Of a stretch of DNA of 64,000 nucleotides, positions 22,759-33,935 are shown piece by piece. A program made the translations under genes and the position numbers. Each line of letters starts with the position of its first letter. The stretch's first letter is position 1. This DNA comes from Sthenelais limicola (taxonomy: Eukaryota; Annelida; Polychaeta; Phyllodocida; Sigalionidae). The notes under the pieces are model-generated. The model did no database searches. It worked only from the letters and a program-made list of their open reading frames with translations, and was not told the origin of the DNA. The stretch covers positions 36,778,298 through 36,842,297 of the forward strand of contig OW804097.1 of NCBI GenBank assembly GCA_942159475.1, given 5' to 3'.

Positions 22759-22885
22759 ATATGTAATAGCCCTCTGTTCGGTTTCAAATCAATCTCAACG
22801 TCGGGTCAAATCGTACTCCACGGGGTGTCGTACGATTTGACCCTCCGTCTCGATCGATTTGAAACCTCCATCGGGCTATTACATA
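22759..22885. repeat. 127-bp imperfect palindrome
   Basis: ATATGTAATAGCCC...GGTTTCAAATC...GGGTCAAATCGTAC pairs with GTACGATTTGACCC...GATTTGAAACC...GGGCTATTACATAT around a CACGGGGTG loop. Likely a compact foldback element. Confidence 0.85.
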
Positions 22886-23118
22886 TATATATATATTGCT
22901 TATGAGGTGTAAGTGCATCGTCTGTACTGATATTTTTATCTGGGTCTAAAAGCATAACTGAGAGATTTTAGTGTGGGGAAGTCTTGGGCTAGTTATTTGT
23001 AGATGGATTCTTTTTCTCATTTTCAATGACACTGCCCACCACCCGCCCTCCTCTCCCTCCTCTCCTACCATGAAATGCTTTTGTTTTAGTGCCTAATATT
23101 GTCCACCCTCACGCACTA

Positions 23119-24772
23119 CACTCTAAGAAAAAAGGGTTCTTTTGGGTTTTAGATAGAACCTCATGGTTCTACCAAGAACCCTAGGGTTCTTCGACACCTA
23201 AAAGGGTTCTTCGGTACCACTGAAGGTTCCATCTAGAACCATAGGGGTTCTTCAGCGATTTAAGGGTTCTTCGTGCACTTGAAGGGTTCTTTAACTCAAA
23301 GCGGTTCTACAAAGAACCCCCTTTTTCTCCTTAGGGGTTCCGTCTAGAACCATAGGGGCTTTTGCCTGATTTTAGGGTTCTTCCTGAACTTGAAGGGTTC
23401 TTTAGCTCAGGAGGGTGTCAGGAGGGGCAGTCAGTCACTTCAAATTCGTGCAAAAGTTTCGTTCTTGGTATCAAATCAAAGCTTAGGGTCTAACTAACAT
23501 TTTTGGTTCGAGTCAGTACATATATGTAATACAGTTCTTAAATGATTACTTTGATGGTAAATCCAATGACAAGAACTTAATCCCATATATATGCAGACCT
23601 GCCAAGTTCAGGAAATCACTTTCTGCCAGACAAGCGTCTCCCACAGGATACAGGAGGTATATATCTGACCAACGAGTTTAAATCTGTTTTAAATTCGTTG
23701 ATCTGGCTATATGCAAGACGCGCAGCATATGGGCTGTATATGTTTGCTGGTTGCTAGGAGACAAACAAGCTAGCAGCCGCGGCCAGGTCAACCCCACTCA
23801 CTTATTGTTTAGTGTATCCCCTCACCCAGTAGTGGCAGCCGCCGGTCACTTCAGTGCTCTCCCAAGCGAGAAGAGGAGTCCCAGTTACGGGGCGGGCACC
23901 GATGTGTGACGGAGCCATACAAACACCTGTTGTGCTCTAACGGCCAGCAGAGACAGACGTGGGCCTACATTTCCAGGTACAATTCAAAATGTGCCGTGGA
24001 AGAGGATAGTGTTGCCGCAACGTTGCCGCATTTTCCAACGCTCACAGAACAAGAACTGGTAATGTCAGAAACTTTTATTATATCTCAAACGAATCGGGAA
24101 CATGTCAGGATCATAGAGCGGTGAGATTATCAAAATCTTTTGAGATCTTGCAATGCAGCGTTCAATATGGTGTCAGTCAATTTAGTGGCTCTGTTTTCCC
24201 TTGACACTTCACAATTGCTCTGTCTACCTATTATATCACATTTATGATCACATTATTCAATGGCTTTATACATAATCATGATTGAATTTTATATTCTAGG
24301 TGACAAGAGGATGTCCTCCCAAACAGACTTGGAGGGAAGAAAGGAATTATCGACTGGAATACTCACTGAAGAATAAAGGAAAATACTATCCACGCCATAA
24401 AATGGAATATGTTGAATAATTTGATGAAAAGTAAATGTTACTTCAGCAATAAAACAATAATAAAATCAACCCTGGACATTTTCAGATGGAGGGTTCTTCA
24501 AATCAAGGGTTCTATGAAGAACCCTACATATTTTAGCTTGAGGGTTCTTCAAATCAGGGTTCTATGTAGAACCCTACCTATTTTGGCCTGAGGGTTCTTC
24601 AAAGGGTTCTTCAAATCGAGGGTTCTATGCAGAACCCTGCCTATTCCCGAAACGGGGGTTCTACTTAGAACCCTCAAAAAAGGGTTCTAAGTAGAACCCT
24701 TAGGGGTTCTGCCATGTCGACAAGCCGAAGAACCCTTAAGGGTTCTTGTTAGAACCCTTTCTTCTTAGAGTG
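23119..24772. mobile_element. 1.65-kb element with GGTTCT arrays at both ends
   Basis: Termini CACTCTAAGAAAAAAGGG and CCCTTTCTTCTTAGAGTG are inverted and flanked by TA on both sides (23117-23118 and 24773-24774). Next to each terminus is an array of GGGTTCT/AGAACCC words, about 280 bp each (23134-23410 and 24490-24770), partly palindromic. The 1.06-kb centre shows no transposase. A 72-codon open frame at 23906-24124 has no recognised domain. The layout is that of a foldback-type or non-autonomous DNA transposon. Confidence 0.75.
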
Positions 24773-24774
24773 TA

Positions 24775-25465
24775 GCAGGTGCATGAGGGTGTAAATACAG
24801 GAGTGTGTAGGCAGTACAGTGGTAGGCATGGTTAATATGGTTCCCGAATGCTGTCTGGGCCTAAACCTGACTCTAGCATTGTTTGTTTGCATTAGTGATG
24901 CATTGATTCCTGACGAAACTGAGAGGAAAATGTCTTAAGATGAGATTACGGTGGATAAAATGCCAATTTCCATACAGTGATGTTGAAAAATGGGCAATAA
25001 ATGGCGTTTCTCTCTCTATTGCCTTCACCGATGTATCAGGTATGACGTTCTTGGTGCTGAGGAATTAAGTAGTCTGTCGACTTTTTCATGCAAAAAGCAG
25101 TAGTCACGTCTCATCTAGCCACTCTGCCACTGACACGAGATTTCACTTTCACTGCCCCACGGCTGATTGGTTGGCAACATTTAGTTACGCCAATCAGTGA
25201 TGCTCTTTTTAAAGACGCTCTTACATAACGCAAAATTCAAGTCGCCTGCAAGCAAGGAATGTCTTAAATCATTATATATCATAGCATAAAGATTTAACTA
25301 AACTCATTATATATATGCAATGGCAATTGTGAAAGACATCGAGCAAAGAAATTTGCGTTTTGTGTATTATATATTTATATATGCACCTCCCATCTCGGTC
25401 TGTCTTATCATCTAATACACTGTCTAATATCTAGATGCCTGGGAATGGGCTTGGTGCCTTATATT
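24775..25465. other. Gene-free stretch with two inverted CCAAT words
   Basis: GATTGGTTGG and GCCAATCAGTG occur at about 25165-25200 followed by TTTTTAAAGAC. This could be a promoter but no gene follows. Confidence 0.3.
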
Positions 25466-25967
25466 TTTTGATGTGTTATAGGGAAATGAGTCACAAGTCG
25501 TCCAAAATGGATTTTGAGATATCATCATATTTGAAAAGACGGGATCAAGCCGATTCCAATGTTGGTAAACATTAGGGGCAGCTAATAAACATTTCCGTAT
25601 TATAAGTTTGATATTTTTACTCTTGAAAATAAAGATTGCAATATTTCTGGGTGGGTAATTATCAGTAGAGTAACTAAAATACGTTCCATATGAAGGCCTT
25701 TTTAAAAGAAAAATGGTTTGGCAATGTTTATGGTTGGACAACTACTAGTGAAGTACCGTAGCTAGATAGACAATAAAGGATGACCTTAGAAATGCACGAA
25801 AATATTTGATGCACTGTCTTTAAATTTAGTACCTGTATTTATACAACTTGGATCATTAGAAATACAAAACATGAGAACATTCCCACACAGAGATCTTGTG
25901 ATTAAAACACTTTGAAAAATATTAATTTTGCAACTTGTGGCTCATCTTCATGAAACACATCACATAG
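25466..25967 (+). repeat. MITE family C, full length with internal insertion
   Basis: Starts GGGAAATGAGTCACAAGTCG and ends CTTCATGAAACACATCACA. About 100 bases longer than other copies, with an extra segment around 25690-25770 resembling a local duplication of the GGGTGGGCAATTACTAG block. Confidence 0.75.
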
Positions 25968-26187
25968 GGTTGGTATGAATATGTGCAATTGCCTTGTCAT
26001 AAATGCAATGCCTGAATTGCAGCAGCAAAATCCCACATACTGAAGATGCATGTGCACTGAACGGTACGTTTAGTTCTTTCTTATCATACTTCGAATTTGG
26101 TTTTCTTTTAGCTTTTAGATACTTTATGACGATTCAAAAGAAAGTTTTATATATCAATATTTGTCTATGCTAGGGGCATATAATAAA

Positions 26188-26466
26188 TAGTGTATGGAAC
26201 TCGCTACTAGCAATCTCGTCCAATAAATATTCAATTACTAGCACCTCATTCCATTCTCTCTATGTATGGCTCCTATTTGTACAAATAAAAAAAAATTCAA
26301 TTCAATTCAACGTATTAACACACTTTTGATGACCCCCCCCCCCCACCCCATGCACGCCCCCTACACACACACAATTATTGATACACAATATACGCAATAC
26401 TCGATTGCTACGCAATCTCGTCCATTAAATATTCAATTACTAGCACCGACTTCCATTCTCTCTCTA
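26188..26466. repeat. Two direct copies of a short hairpin-like repeat
   Basis: The block CAATCTCGTCCAATAAATATTCAATTACTAGCACC...TTCCATTCTCTCTAT is present at 26210-26262 and again at 26415-26466. Its ends resemble the outer end of family D (GGAACTCGC..., CATTCTCTCTATATA). Runs of C and CA lie between the copies. Confidence 0.65.
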
Positions 26467-26469
26467 TAT

Positions 26470-26704
26470 GGGTCAGATTTTCAGAAAATGTACAATTCAA
26501 CTTCGCCAATCTTCTCACATAACCCAAATTTCAGACGAAAATAAAGTTCAAAATACAGTTCAACCTAGGCAAACAGATTGCTAGAATCAATGCAATGCCG
26601 AATATACGCGAAATTACCTAGTACTGACCAAATTGCAGCCTAATTTAGCAGAATTTACTAAATGTGTACAGCTGCCAATTGTACATTTTCTGAAAATCTG
26701 ACCC
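26470..26704 (+). repeat. MITE family A, full length with ATAT duplication
   Basis: Both termini intact (GGGTCAGATTTTCAG, CTGAAAATCTGACCC), 235 bp, flanked by ATAT at 26466-26469 and 26705-26708. It sits at the very end of the preceding CATTCTCTCTCTATAT repeat. Confidence 0.92.
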
Positions 26705-26709
26705 ATATA

Positions 26710-27148
26710 TAGAATTCTTTTATAGAAGAAATAGGTTGTTATACCTATAACGGAATCGACAGTACACTGTGATATATCTGAATAAATAGTGACGGAGGGC
26801 AGAGGAGGAAAATAAAATAAAAGAATATTCATTTGTCAAGCATCTGGGACGCCTCTTATCAATATCATTATTAATACAACTGGTCGTATACGATTATAGT
26901 TTATCATTATCTGGTCGACTTTGTATTATTAATTCAGTGTTGTACTAAGTTTATATGAATTGATTATACACACATTGCTCTGAAAACAACTTATCTAGAG
27001 TGATTTGCGCATAGTGCGTATTTCACTAGTGATTTAGGTGGGGTTGTCATGACAACCAATTTGGTTTTATTACTAAGATTACCAGAAAAATTCAATTTTA
27101 TGACTCGGTTTTTTTATTTTCATGATTGAAAGCATGTATAATAAATCT
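26710..27148. other. Gene-free A+T-rich stretch
   Basis: Nothing recognised on either strand. Confidence 0.4.
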
Positions 27149-27260
27149 GTTAACTAACGAGTTGAAGGAGCGTGAGCGAGTTGAAGGAGCGTGAATATTG
27201 CACTCGTTGCTACGCAACTCGTGCAATATTCACGCTCCTTCAATCAACTTGCTAGTTAAC
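27149..27260. repeat. 112-bp palindrome
   Basis: GTTAACTAACGAGTTGAAGG...GTGAATATTGCACTCG pairs with CGTGCAATATTCACGCTCC...CTAGTTAAC around TTGCTACGCAA, itself a palindrome. The left arm carries a short extra direct repeat (GCGAGTTGAAGGA). Confidence 0.9.
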
Positions 27261-27679
27261 ATTATTTTTTTAAATCAGGCATGTTTGAGAAAAGCATCCA
27301 ACTTGATATAATGTCATTTCTAGCCGAACCATCGACACTATACCTGGCTGCTGTGTCGAATGCTTCGAATCAAAGCATTGCCACCTCTGTGCAAGGGTAG
27401 ACAGACAGACCAAATGGACTTGGCTATTCACATGTCTGATGGCTAATTGAGCCTCTGAGAAGGATTGAACCCGGCCATCCAAAGTCTCAAAGAACTTTCT
27501 TTTTGTAGATATTAGTGCAGAGGTCTTTCTACTTCCTTGGTCAACATTGATTCATCAGAAGGGATTGGCATTATGGAAGCAGTGGTACTTACTCTGTGTT
27601 AGTGAGGAGGATTAGAAGGAGGAGCAAGAGGTAACTCCATTCCTATGGAGCTGCCATTTTAAGCAGGTGAATAGCCTCA
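27261..27679. other. Gene-free stretch, nothing recognised
   Basis: No supported exon or repeat edge. Confidence 0.4.
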
Positions 27680-27857
27680 GGGTAAGATCTTCAGAAAATG
27701 TACAATTCGCCTTCACCAATCCTCCCAAATAACCCAAATTTAAGACGAAAACCAGGTACAAAGTACAATTCAACATAACCAAACAGATTGTTTGAATCGA
27801 GGAGATGTCAGATATACTCGGATATGCCTAATATTTATCATTTTACAGTCCAATTTA
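27680..27857 (+). repeat. MITE family A, right part lost
   Basis: Starts GGGTAAGATCTTCAGAAAAT and follows the family to the CAATTTAGG block. Confidence 0.8.
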
Positions 27858-28111
27858 GGTAATGGATAAACCATGGGACGATAAGTGGATAAGGGATTAT
27901 AGGAATATAAGGCCTGAGACAAGGCCTTTAGGCCATCAAGGGCCTTATCTCCTATCATCCCTTGTTCACGTTCAGGACCATGGTCTATCTATTTTAACAC
28001 ACGCCAATTAAGCATGGCCACACGCCAATTAAACACTGGCCACAATCTCAAACCACAGGACACATACAATCTGTAATACAATCACTGGTTAGCCGCCCCC
28101 AATGCCCTACA
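27858..28111. repeat. Inverted repeat of GGATAAGGG / CCCTTGTTC region
   Basis: GATAAGGGATTATAGGA...GGCCTGAGACAAGGCC and AAGGGCCTTATCTCCTATCATCCC (27882-27962) form a loose inverted repeat, flanked by AAACCATGGGAC and GACCATGGTCTAT. A copy of CACACGCCAATTAA repeats in tandem at about 28001-28030. Confidence 0.5.
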
Positions 28112-29627
28112 ACAGTAGTGGACATAATTGTGGATAATTGTGACCACATGTGAATGTGGCTCTGAACTGTCTTGATATTTTTTTGAAAAAGGAATATTAG
28201 TCACAGAAGCTCTTAAGTGTAAGAAATATATTCTACCAGTTTGTAGGATACTGATAGTTTTTTATTCATATTTCTACAATATATAGATCCAAAGTTAGAA
28301 GATAAGCCCTTACTGTTATTTATATAGTTCGACTTGCGTTGTGTGGGGAAATACTCTTGGAATTAAGATCCTCCAGAATTTGATACGGACAAAGATTTGT
28401 TGAGTGTACTATTTGAGTTGCCATTTAAATATTCTTATGAACCAAGACAGTATGACTACAGTCTCTACAATATAGGCTCCTACACAAACCATTTGTTGTA
28501 ATGAATATCTGTATAGAATAACCATCAAGAACGACAAATGGTGTTCATACTGTGAAGAGGTAGACAATCTTCGCCATTTTTTCCTATACTGTGGTAACAC
28601 TGAAATCTTTTGGAACGACATAGAAACTAAATTTCATGCTAATATTGTCCTGAGAGAAGTGGCAAGACATATTCGTGATGAAGGAAATGTGCTGTCGGGG
28701 TATATGGGGAAAGGCAAATTCAAGTTCTTCTTGAACTGGCTGCTCCTTCTGGCCAAAAATGTTATCAACAGACAGAAACTTTTTTATAATAACGAACTTG
28801 GTGTAAGAGCGTTTATTAATGAGATGTTTCTCAAATACAGATCTATCCAATATAATGCCACATTCGCAATGAAATATAAAACCTGGGTAGCGAAGGTACA
28901 TGCTCAAAAAAGGTACGATAAAATGATGTCATTGAGCCGGAGTAAGAGTTGAAAGAAAATAAGAAAACCCCCAAAAATCATAAAAATTAAAGGGACACAA
29001 TTTTATTTAACCGTTAGAATTGTAAGAGCCTCGATGGCAGAATAAAATTGAATAAAACCTTTTTGAAAAAAAAGGATCCTTCAGAATATATTTATGATTT
29101 ATTCTTTGATCCATGTTGGTCTAACAAGATTTCATATTGTCACTGTTTTGTTCATTTGGATAGGTTCTTCATTTATTTTGATCAGCAGAAAATTAAAGAA
29201 AAATAGTATTATGTGTCAATTATGTTTATTAAATATATCCCTGCATTTCTGAGGTTATCTTATAAAGTACATTTAGCTACATTACCCAATGGTGATGGAA
29301 GGTATGATTTTAGTCAATTGCACATCTTCAGAAACTCAAACCCATCCGTATTATATGTAGTCGATTCCAGGAATTTAATTGCAATTTTGATTTTGTTCGC
29401 GTTTTTATTTGAGATTTTACACAATTTCAAAAAAATTAAGTACCTGACCTTCATATAGGTCTTATTTTCTAACTTTGGATCTATATATGGTAGGAATATG
29501 AATCAAAAACGAATATTATCCTACAAACTTCTTTCACTTCAGAGTTTCTAATATTCCTTTTTCAAAAAATACCAAGACAGTTCAGAGTCACATGCACATG
29601 TGGTCACAATTATGTCGACTACTGGAG
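28112..29627. mobile_element. Foldback-type element with about 185-bp inverted ends
   Basis: 28112-28311 and 29458-29627 are inverted copies of each other (shared blocks GACATAATTGTG, GTGACCACATGTG, TCTGAACTGTCTTG, TTTGAAAAAGGAATATTAG, ATATATAGATCCAAAGTTAG). A LINE fragment has inserted inside. Without it the element would be about 0.8 kb. No protein of its own is seen. Confidence 0.75.
28380..29074 (+). pseudogene. 5'-truncated LINE, RT C-terminal fragment and 3' UTR
   Basis: This is the tail of a non-LTR retrotransposon. The open frame 28476-28952 encodes NEYLYRITIKNDKWCSYCEE and onward, a Cys-x2-Cys...His...Cys zinc-finger-like motif (CSYC...LRHFFLYC) followed by EIFWNDI, which is typical of the region C-terminal to LINE reverse transcriptases. 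It ends at a stop at 28950-28952. A 120-bp 3' UTR ends in AATAAAATTGAATAAAACC and a short A run. The copy is bracketed by GATCCTCCAGAAT (28367-28379) and GATCCTTCAGAAT (29075-29087), a 13-bp target duplication with one mismatch. The RT catalytic part, endonuclease and ORF1 are absent. The LINE clade is not assigned. Confidence 0.8.
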
Positions 29628-29799
29628 GATTAGTGTTGAGTTCAGAGGGTGAGATAAGACAGGGGGAAGAGGAGAATGAGAATGAGGGCAACTGAATCCA
29701 AGCATGATAATGCATCAGCATGCAAACAAGATGACGCCCAGGTCAATAATTCATTGGCATTCAAGTCAGAGGACACACTAATGCACTCGCATGCAAGTC

Positions 29800-29879
29800 C
29801 AATTAGTATAATCCACACTTCAATTAGTATAGTCCACACTTCAATTAGTATAATCCACACTTCAATTAGTATAGTCCAC
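29800..29879. repeat. 21-bp minisatellite, four units
   Basis: CAATTAGTATARTCCACACTT starts at 29800, 29821, 29842 and 29863. Units alternate strictly ATAATCC, ATAGTCC, ATAATCC, ATAGTCC, so the last expansion copied a 42-bp dimer. Confidence 0.95.
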
Positions 29880-30021
29880 GGAAAAGGTCTCATCGTTGAC
29901 TATTATCCTACTAGAATCTTATAAATCATTCTTATAGCCAAAGAGTATAATAAGTAGCATTTTTTTCAGTGAATTTGTTCAGAATAATTAATGGTAATAT
30001 TGCATTAAAACCCCCTAAAAG

Positions 30022-30081
30022 TGTGTTAACAGAATATACTAAATGTGTAGAGTTGCCAATTGTACATTTTCTGACGACCTT
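30022..30081 (+). repeat. MITE family A, right-end fragment
   Basis: GTGTTAACAGAATATACTAA through AATTGTACATTTTCTGACGA. The left three quarters are missing. Confidence 0.7.
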
Positions 30082-30116
30082 CCATGTGAATAGCCTTCGA
30101 CGTGTGTGTTTTATAT

Positions 30117-30353
30117 GGGGGAGAAGTCGTCGGAAAATGTACAATTGGCAGTTCTATACATTTAAGAAATACTGCTTAGTTAGGCTGAAACATGATAAAT
30201 ATTAGCTATAGCTGGGTATATTTGGCATTGTATTGATTTAAAATATCTCTTCTGCTATGTTGACCTGTATTTTGAACCTCATTTTTGTCTTAAATTTGGG
30301 TTATTTGAGAGGATTGGTGAAGGTGAATTGTACATATTCTGAAGATCTGGACC
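30117..30353 (-). repeat. MITE family A, full length with ATAT duplication
   Basis: Begins GGGGGAGAAGTCGTCGG and ends GAAGATCTGGACC, flanked by ATAT at 30113-30116 and 30354-30357. The termini have drifted but the target duplication is intact. Confidence 0.85.
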
Positions 30354-30534
30354 ATATATGTTGGAAGACGACTCGTTTTTATTCCATAGATATTATCGTA
30401 TAGATAGCGAATTTCCGTCTAACGTCCAGAACATTTTATTGTAACCCTCAACACTATAGTCAACTGTGCAATCTTTATTACATTACACACATCTTTATAT
30501 TGCCCAGGGAAAGCCCTTCTGACCCTCTCTATAT

Positions 30535-30765
30535 GGGTGAAATCGTCGAAATGTACAATTCACTTTCACCAATTCTCTCAAATAACCCAAATTTCAGACG
30601 AAAATAAAGTTCAAAATTCAGTTCAGCCTAACCAAACAGATTGCTGGAATCAAGCCAATGCCAAATATGCTCAATTTACCTAGCATTGACCAAATTGCAG
30701 CCTGATTTAGCATATTTTATCGAATGTGTATAGCTGCCAATTGTACATCTTCTGAAAATCTGACC
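30535..30765 (+). repeat. MITE family A, full length
   Basis: Begins GGGTGAAATCGTCG after ATAT and ends CTGAAAATCTGACC. The right flank reads AATA, so the duplication is no longer exact. Confidence 0.85.
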
Positions 30766-31082
30766 AATAAGCTGTTATGAAAGTCGCTGAAGGTATAGTT
30801 ATAAATCCAGTGTCCATCGGCATGGAATAGGAACTATTTATTAGAATCATCTAGCGAATAACTGATAGGGGAAATCAATAATGCACGTATCTTAATTCAG
30901 TTCGCCTGATTTCTACCATAATCTTATCGGACAACCCTCTCGGCATTTAGCATAGGAATGAATCGTTTTTGTCCTTTAGTTGGATCAGTTTTAATTCCTA
31001 TAACATAGTCCTCTTTTTTCATTTTGTAGCATGTCGTCGTTGTTATATTCAAGCAAAAGGTAAAATGGGGTTAGACAAGACA
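30766..31082. other. Gene-free stretch
   Basis: Nothing recognised. Confidence 0.4.
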
Positions 31083-31480
31083 TTTGTGATGTGTTTCGAG
31101 AAAAACAGTCACAAATCGCCAAAAAATGGATTTTGAGATATCATTATATTATTTGAAAAGATGAAATAAGGCGATTCCAATGATAGTAAACTCTATCACA
31201 TATAATAAATATTGCTGTATCTTCGGTTTGATATTTTTACTTTTTCTTCTCTGCTGACGAATTTAAAATTAAAAGCGTACATTACCATATTGCATCTCAT
31301 TTTCAATTCGTACATGGCAGAAAGCAAATCGACACTTCCTCCTACAAACAGCTTTTGTCTATATATGAAAGACGTCACTTATAGAAGTATACAGTTAATT
31401 ATTTTCGAAGAGATATTTGTTATTTCCACACCGAATATATTGCGACTTTTGATGCATTTCCCTCAAACAAATCACATTTG
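31083..31480 (+). repeat. MITE family C, degraded
   Basis: 31083-31230 matches the left part of the family (TGTGATGTGTTTCGAG, CACAAATCGCC, GATTTTGAGATATC). The middle is unalignable by eye. The far end CAAACAAATCACATTTGATA is a possible remnant terminus. Confidence 0.55.
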
Positions 31481-31811
31481 ATATAGAGGCCATTAAGACG
31501 ACAGGAATACAAGTAGGAGTCCACTTAGGAACAGTGGTCATAACTTGGGAACGTTATGTAGCAACCGCTGACCAACTGCCTCAGGTTCTTCCCGGCGATT
31601 TGCCTCAGACCACTTGAATATTCTAGCCATTAGATTGATGAAGTCGGAGGTGGGCGACCTCAGAAAGGATTGCTGCAGATAATATCATCCCAAGTTTGAT
31701 TGTGAATGCATAAGCTCCTGAGGCTCAGGTGATATACTGCCAACTATATTATGTTATAAATATTACTCAGCTTAAATTCATACCACTGTATATGCCTTGC
31801 CTTTCGTCATA

Positions 31812-32025
31812 TATGTGATGTGTTTCAGGAAAATAAGTCACAAGTCGCAAAAATAATATTTTCCAAAGTGATTTTTTCATAAGATGGCTTTGTTGGAATA
31901 TTCTCATTCTTGGCGGGTTAGGTGATGTCAGTAGCATGAATACATGTATCAAATTTGAACACTGTGGATTAAAGATATTCTTGCGTTTTCAAGGTCATCC
32001 CCAGGAGTATATTTAGCTACTACTA
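31812..32025 (-). repeat. MITE family C, right half lost
   Basis: Starts TGTGATGTGTTTCAGGAAAA after TATA and follows the minus-orientation interior to AGTATATTTAGCTAC. Confidence 0.75.
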
Positions 32026-32799
32026 AGGAGGAAGTAAATCGTTACATAAGATAACATGACAGTGTATACATGCGCCAATGACAGAACTATAACAAACATT
32101 CCATGAAGTTCAATGAAGCTCAATTAGGGTAATAAACTCTTAAATTGTTTGAATACTAATATCAAAACATCAGATACAAGAAGATATGAGGAGATGGTGT
32201 GTGTTAATTAATTCAAGTTACGAAATTGCTGCGAGGGTTGTTATGCAAGTGATGTCTTGTATGTCTGTCATATGTCATAAGTCTCTCGTAAGTCAAAAAG
32301 ATGCGATATGAAACAAGGAGATGCGAACCACTTACGAGCACTTTCTTATACAACAGGGTGTTGTTTCATAATGAAGGAGACATAGACAGACTTATTTGGA
32401 AGATTCAAATGTTACAAATAATGTCCCTGCCTGGCGTTTCATAATGTAGGACATTCGCGGGAACATTCGTATTCGCGGGAACATTTGGTGACGGGACAGG
32501 CCCTGCGTGTTGTCTTATTACATAATAACCATACACTCAGACAGGGAGGCATACACTCAGACAGGGAGGCGCCATGGGCTGAGAGGGATAGAGAGTGTAC
32601 ATTAACTGCTTGCTGCGAATGTACTCAAAGTCACTACGAATGTTCTCAAAGTCGCTACGAATGTTCTCAATGTGACCGCGAATCTTATCAACTCTGATAA
32701 GATTATCAACTTTGATTATGACACGGAATTTGTCCCAAATGGGATATTTTTCTACTTAATTCCTATGTCCCTGATTTTGAAACAGGGCCCAGCAGGCCC
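32026..32799. other. Gene-free stretch with two short tandem repeats
   Basis: ACACTCAGACAGGGAGGC is doubled at 32532-32570. A 21-bp unit (CGAATGTTCTCAAAGTCGCTA) starts at 32616, 32637, 32658 and, diverged, 32679. TTCGCGGGAACATT is doubled at about 32453-32486. The 70-codon open frame across these repeats has no domain. Confidence 0.6.
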
Positions 32800-32908
32800 A
32801 ATGACAAATATCCTTAGATATACCTAGTAATGAACATTTTACAGTCTGATTTAGCAGAATTTACCAAACGTGTAGATCTGCTGATTGTACATTTTCTGGA
32901 TTTGACCC
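32800..32908 (+). repeat. MITE family A, right half
   Basis: From the ATGACAAATATCC block to a terminus with a small deletion (TTTTCTGGATTTGACCC). Confidence 0.75.
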
Positions 32909-33037
32909 TTGTACAGCTGGGTTGTGATTAGTTGAAATGAACTGACGTCATAAGGTAAGCCTATTATAACGAGATGGAGGATTCCCCTAGTGAAGTGGGC
33001 GTGGCCAATATAAATATAGGGACTGTCACTATAATAT

Positions 33038-33258
33038 GGGTGAAGTCACCAGAAAATGTACAATTCACTTTCAAATAACCCAAATTTCATACAAAAATCA
33101 AGTTCTAAAGACAGTTCAACCTAACCAAACAGATTACTAGAACCAATGCAATGCAAAATATACTCGAATTTACCTAGTATTGACGAAATTGCAGCCTAAT
33201 TTAGCAGAATTTACTAAATGTGTACAGCTGCCAATTGTACATTTTCTGAAAATCTGAC
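33038..33258 (+). repeat. MITE family A, near full length
   Basis: Begins GGGTGAAGTCACCAG and ends CTGAAAATCTGAC. An internal 15-base block near the left end is missing. Confidence 0.85.
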
Positions 33259-33585
33259 TGTAGGCTCAGTTACCCTCATTACTTTGGCGTTCCTTTGGGA
33301 ATCCTATTTTCATTATCATCCATTATTCCTAAAAATTAAGTGTGTCTAATTCTATGGCAAGGATTGGAATAAATCAGTAATTTCCTGCTGGAAATATGAA
33401 TTAATGTAAGCCTGGAATATTAAGTCTTTAGCATTATCCCCCATGTGATAATGGATCACTTGCAAGTGTCTTAGAACTAGCATCAACTCTACAAGGAGAG
33501 GCTTATTTTCCTTCAATACGGTAAGCATGGTTATGAGAAACTCATTATTTTCAGTCTGTCAGTTTCAAATGTCCATTCTCATAAT

Positions 33586-33935
33586 AGGGGATTTGCATAG
33601 CTGTCATTTAGAATTTTGATTCACATGAAACTATGGGACTGACGTTAATGGTACGTTGTAAAATGTATTGAAAACATGCCATGTTCAGCACGGGATATTT
33701 ATCAATGCTCTAATGTCAATATCCATGTGTTATCCATGTTTCCATAACACAAGCCTCCATCTTTCCCATCATGCATTTGGTTTGCATAGCTCGTTTATAC
33801 AAACTCTAATATTGGTGAGAACGTTCTTGCAATATTCGATAAAAATGTTGCCAAATATTTGTATGTCAGATTTTTAAAAAGTCCATCCCAGCATGCACTG
33901 CAGTAGACATGCGCAGTGAGACATGCAAGTCCCCT
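33586..33935 (-). repeat. MITE family B, full length
   Basis: AGGGGATTTGCATAGC to CATGCAAGTCCCCT, 350 bp, between AAT and ATT. Inside are the CCATCATGCATTTGG and CAGCATGCACTGCAG blocks. Confidence 0.88.

Noticed and set aside
23507..23530. GGTTCGAGTC as a tRNA T-loop
   Set aside because: No acceptor stem, D-arm or anticodon arm can be found at the right distance. No tRNA gene is supported anywhere in the window.
23906..24124. 72-codon open frame as a host exon
   Set aside because: No acceptor paired with it, no domain, and it lies in the centre of a transposon-like element. Kept only as a possible captured fragment.
28584..28907. Antisense 107-codon frame over the LINE
   Set aside because: The sense strand encodes the recognised LINE RT tail.
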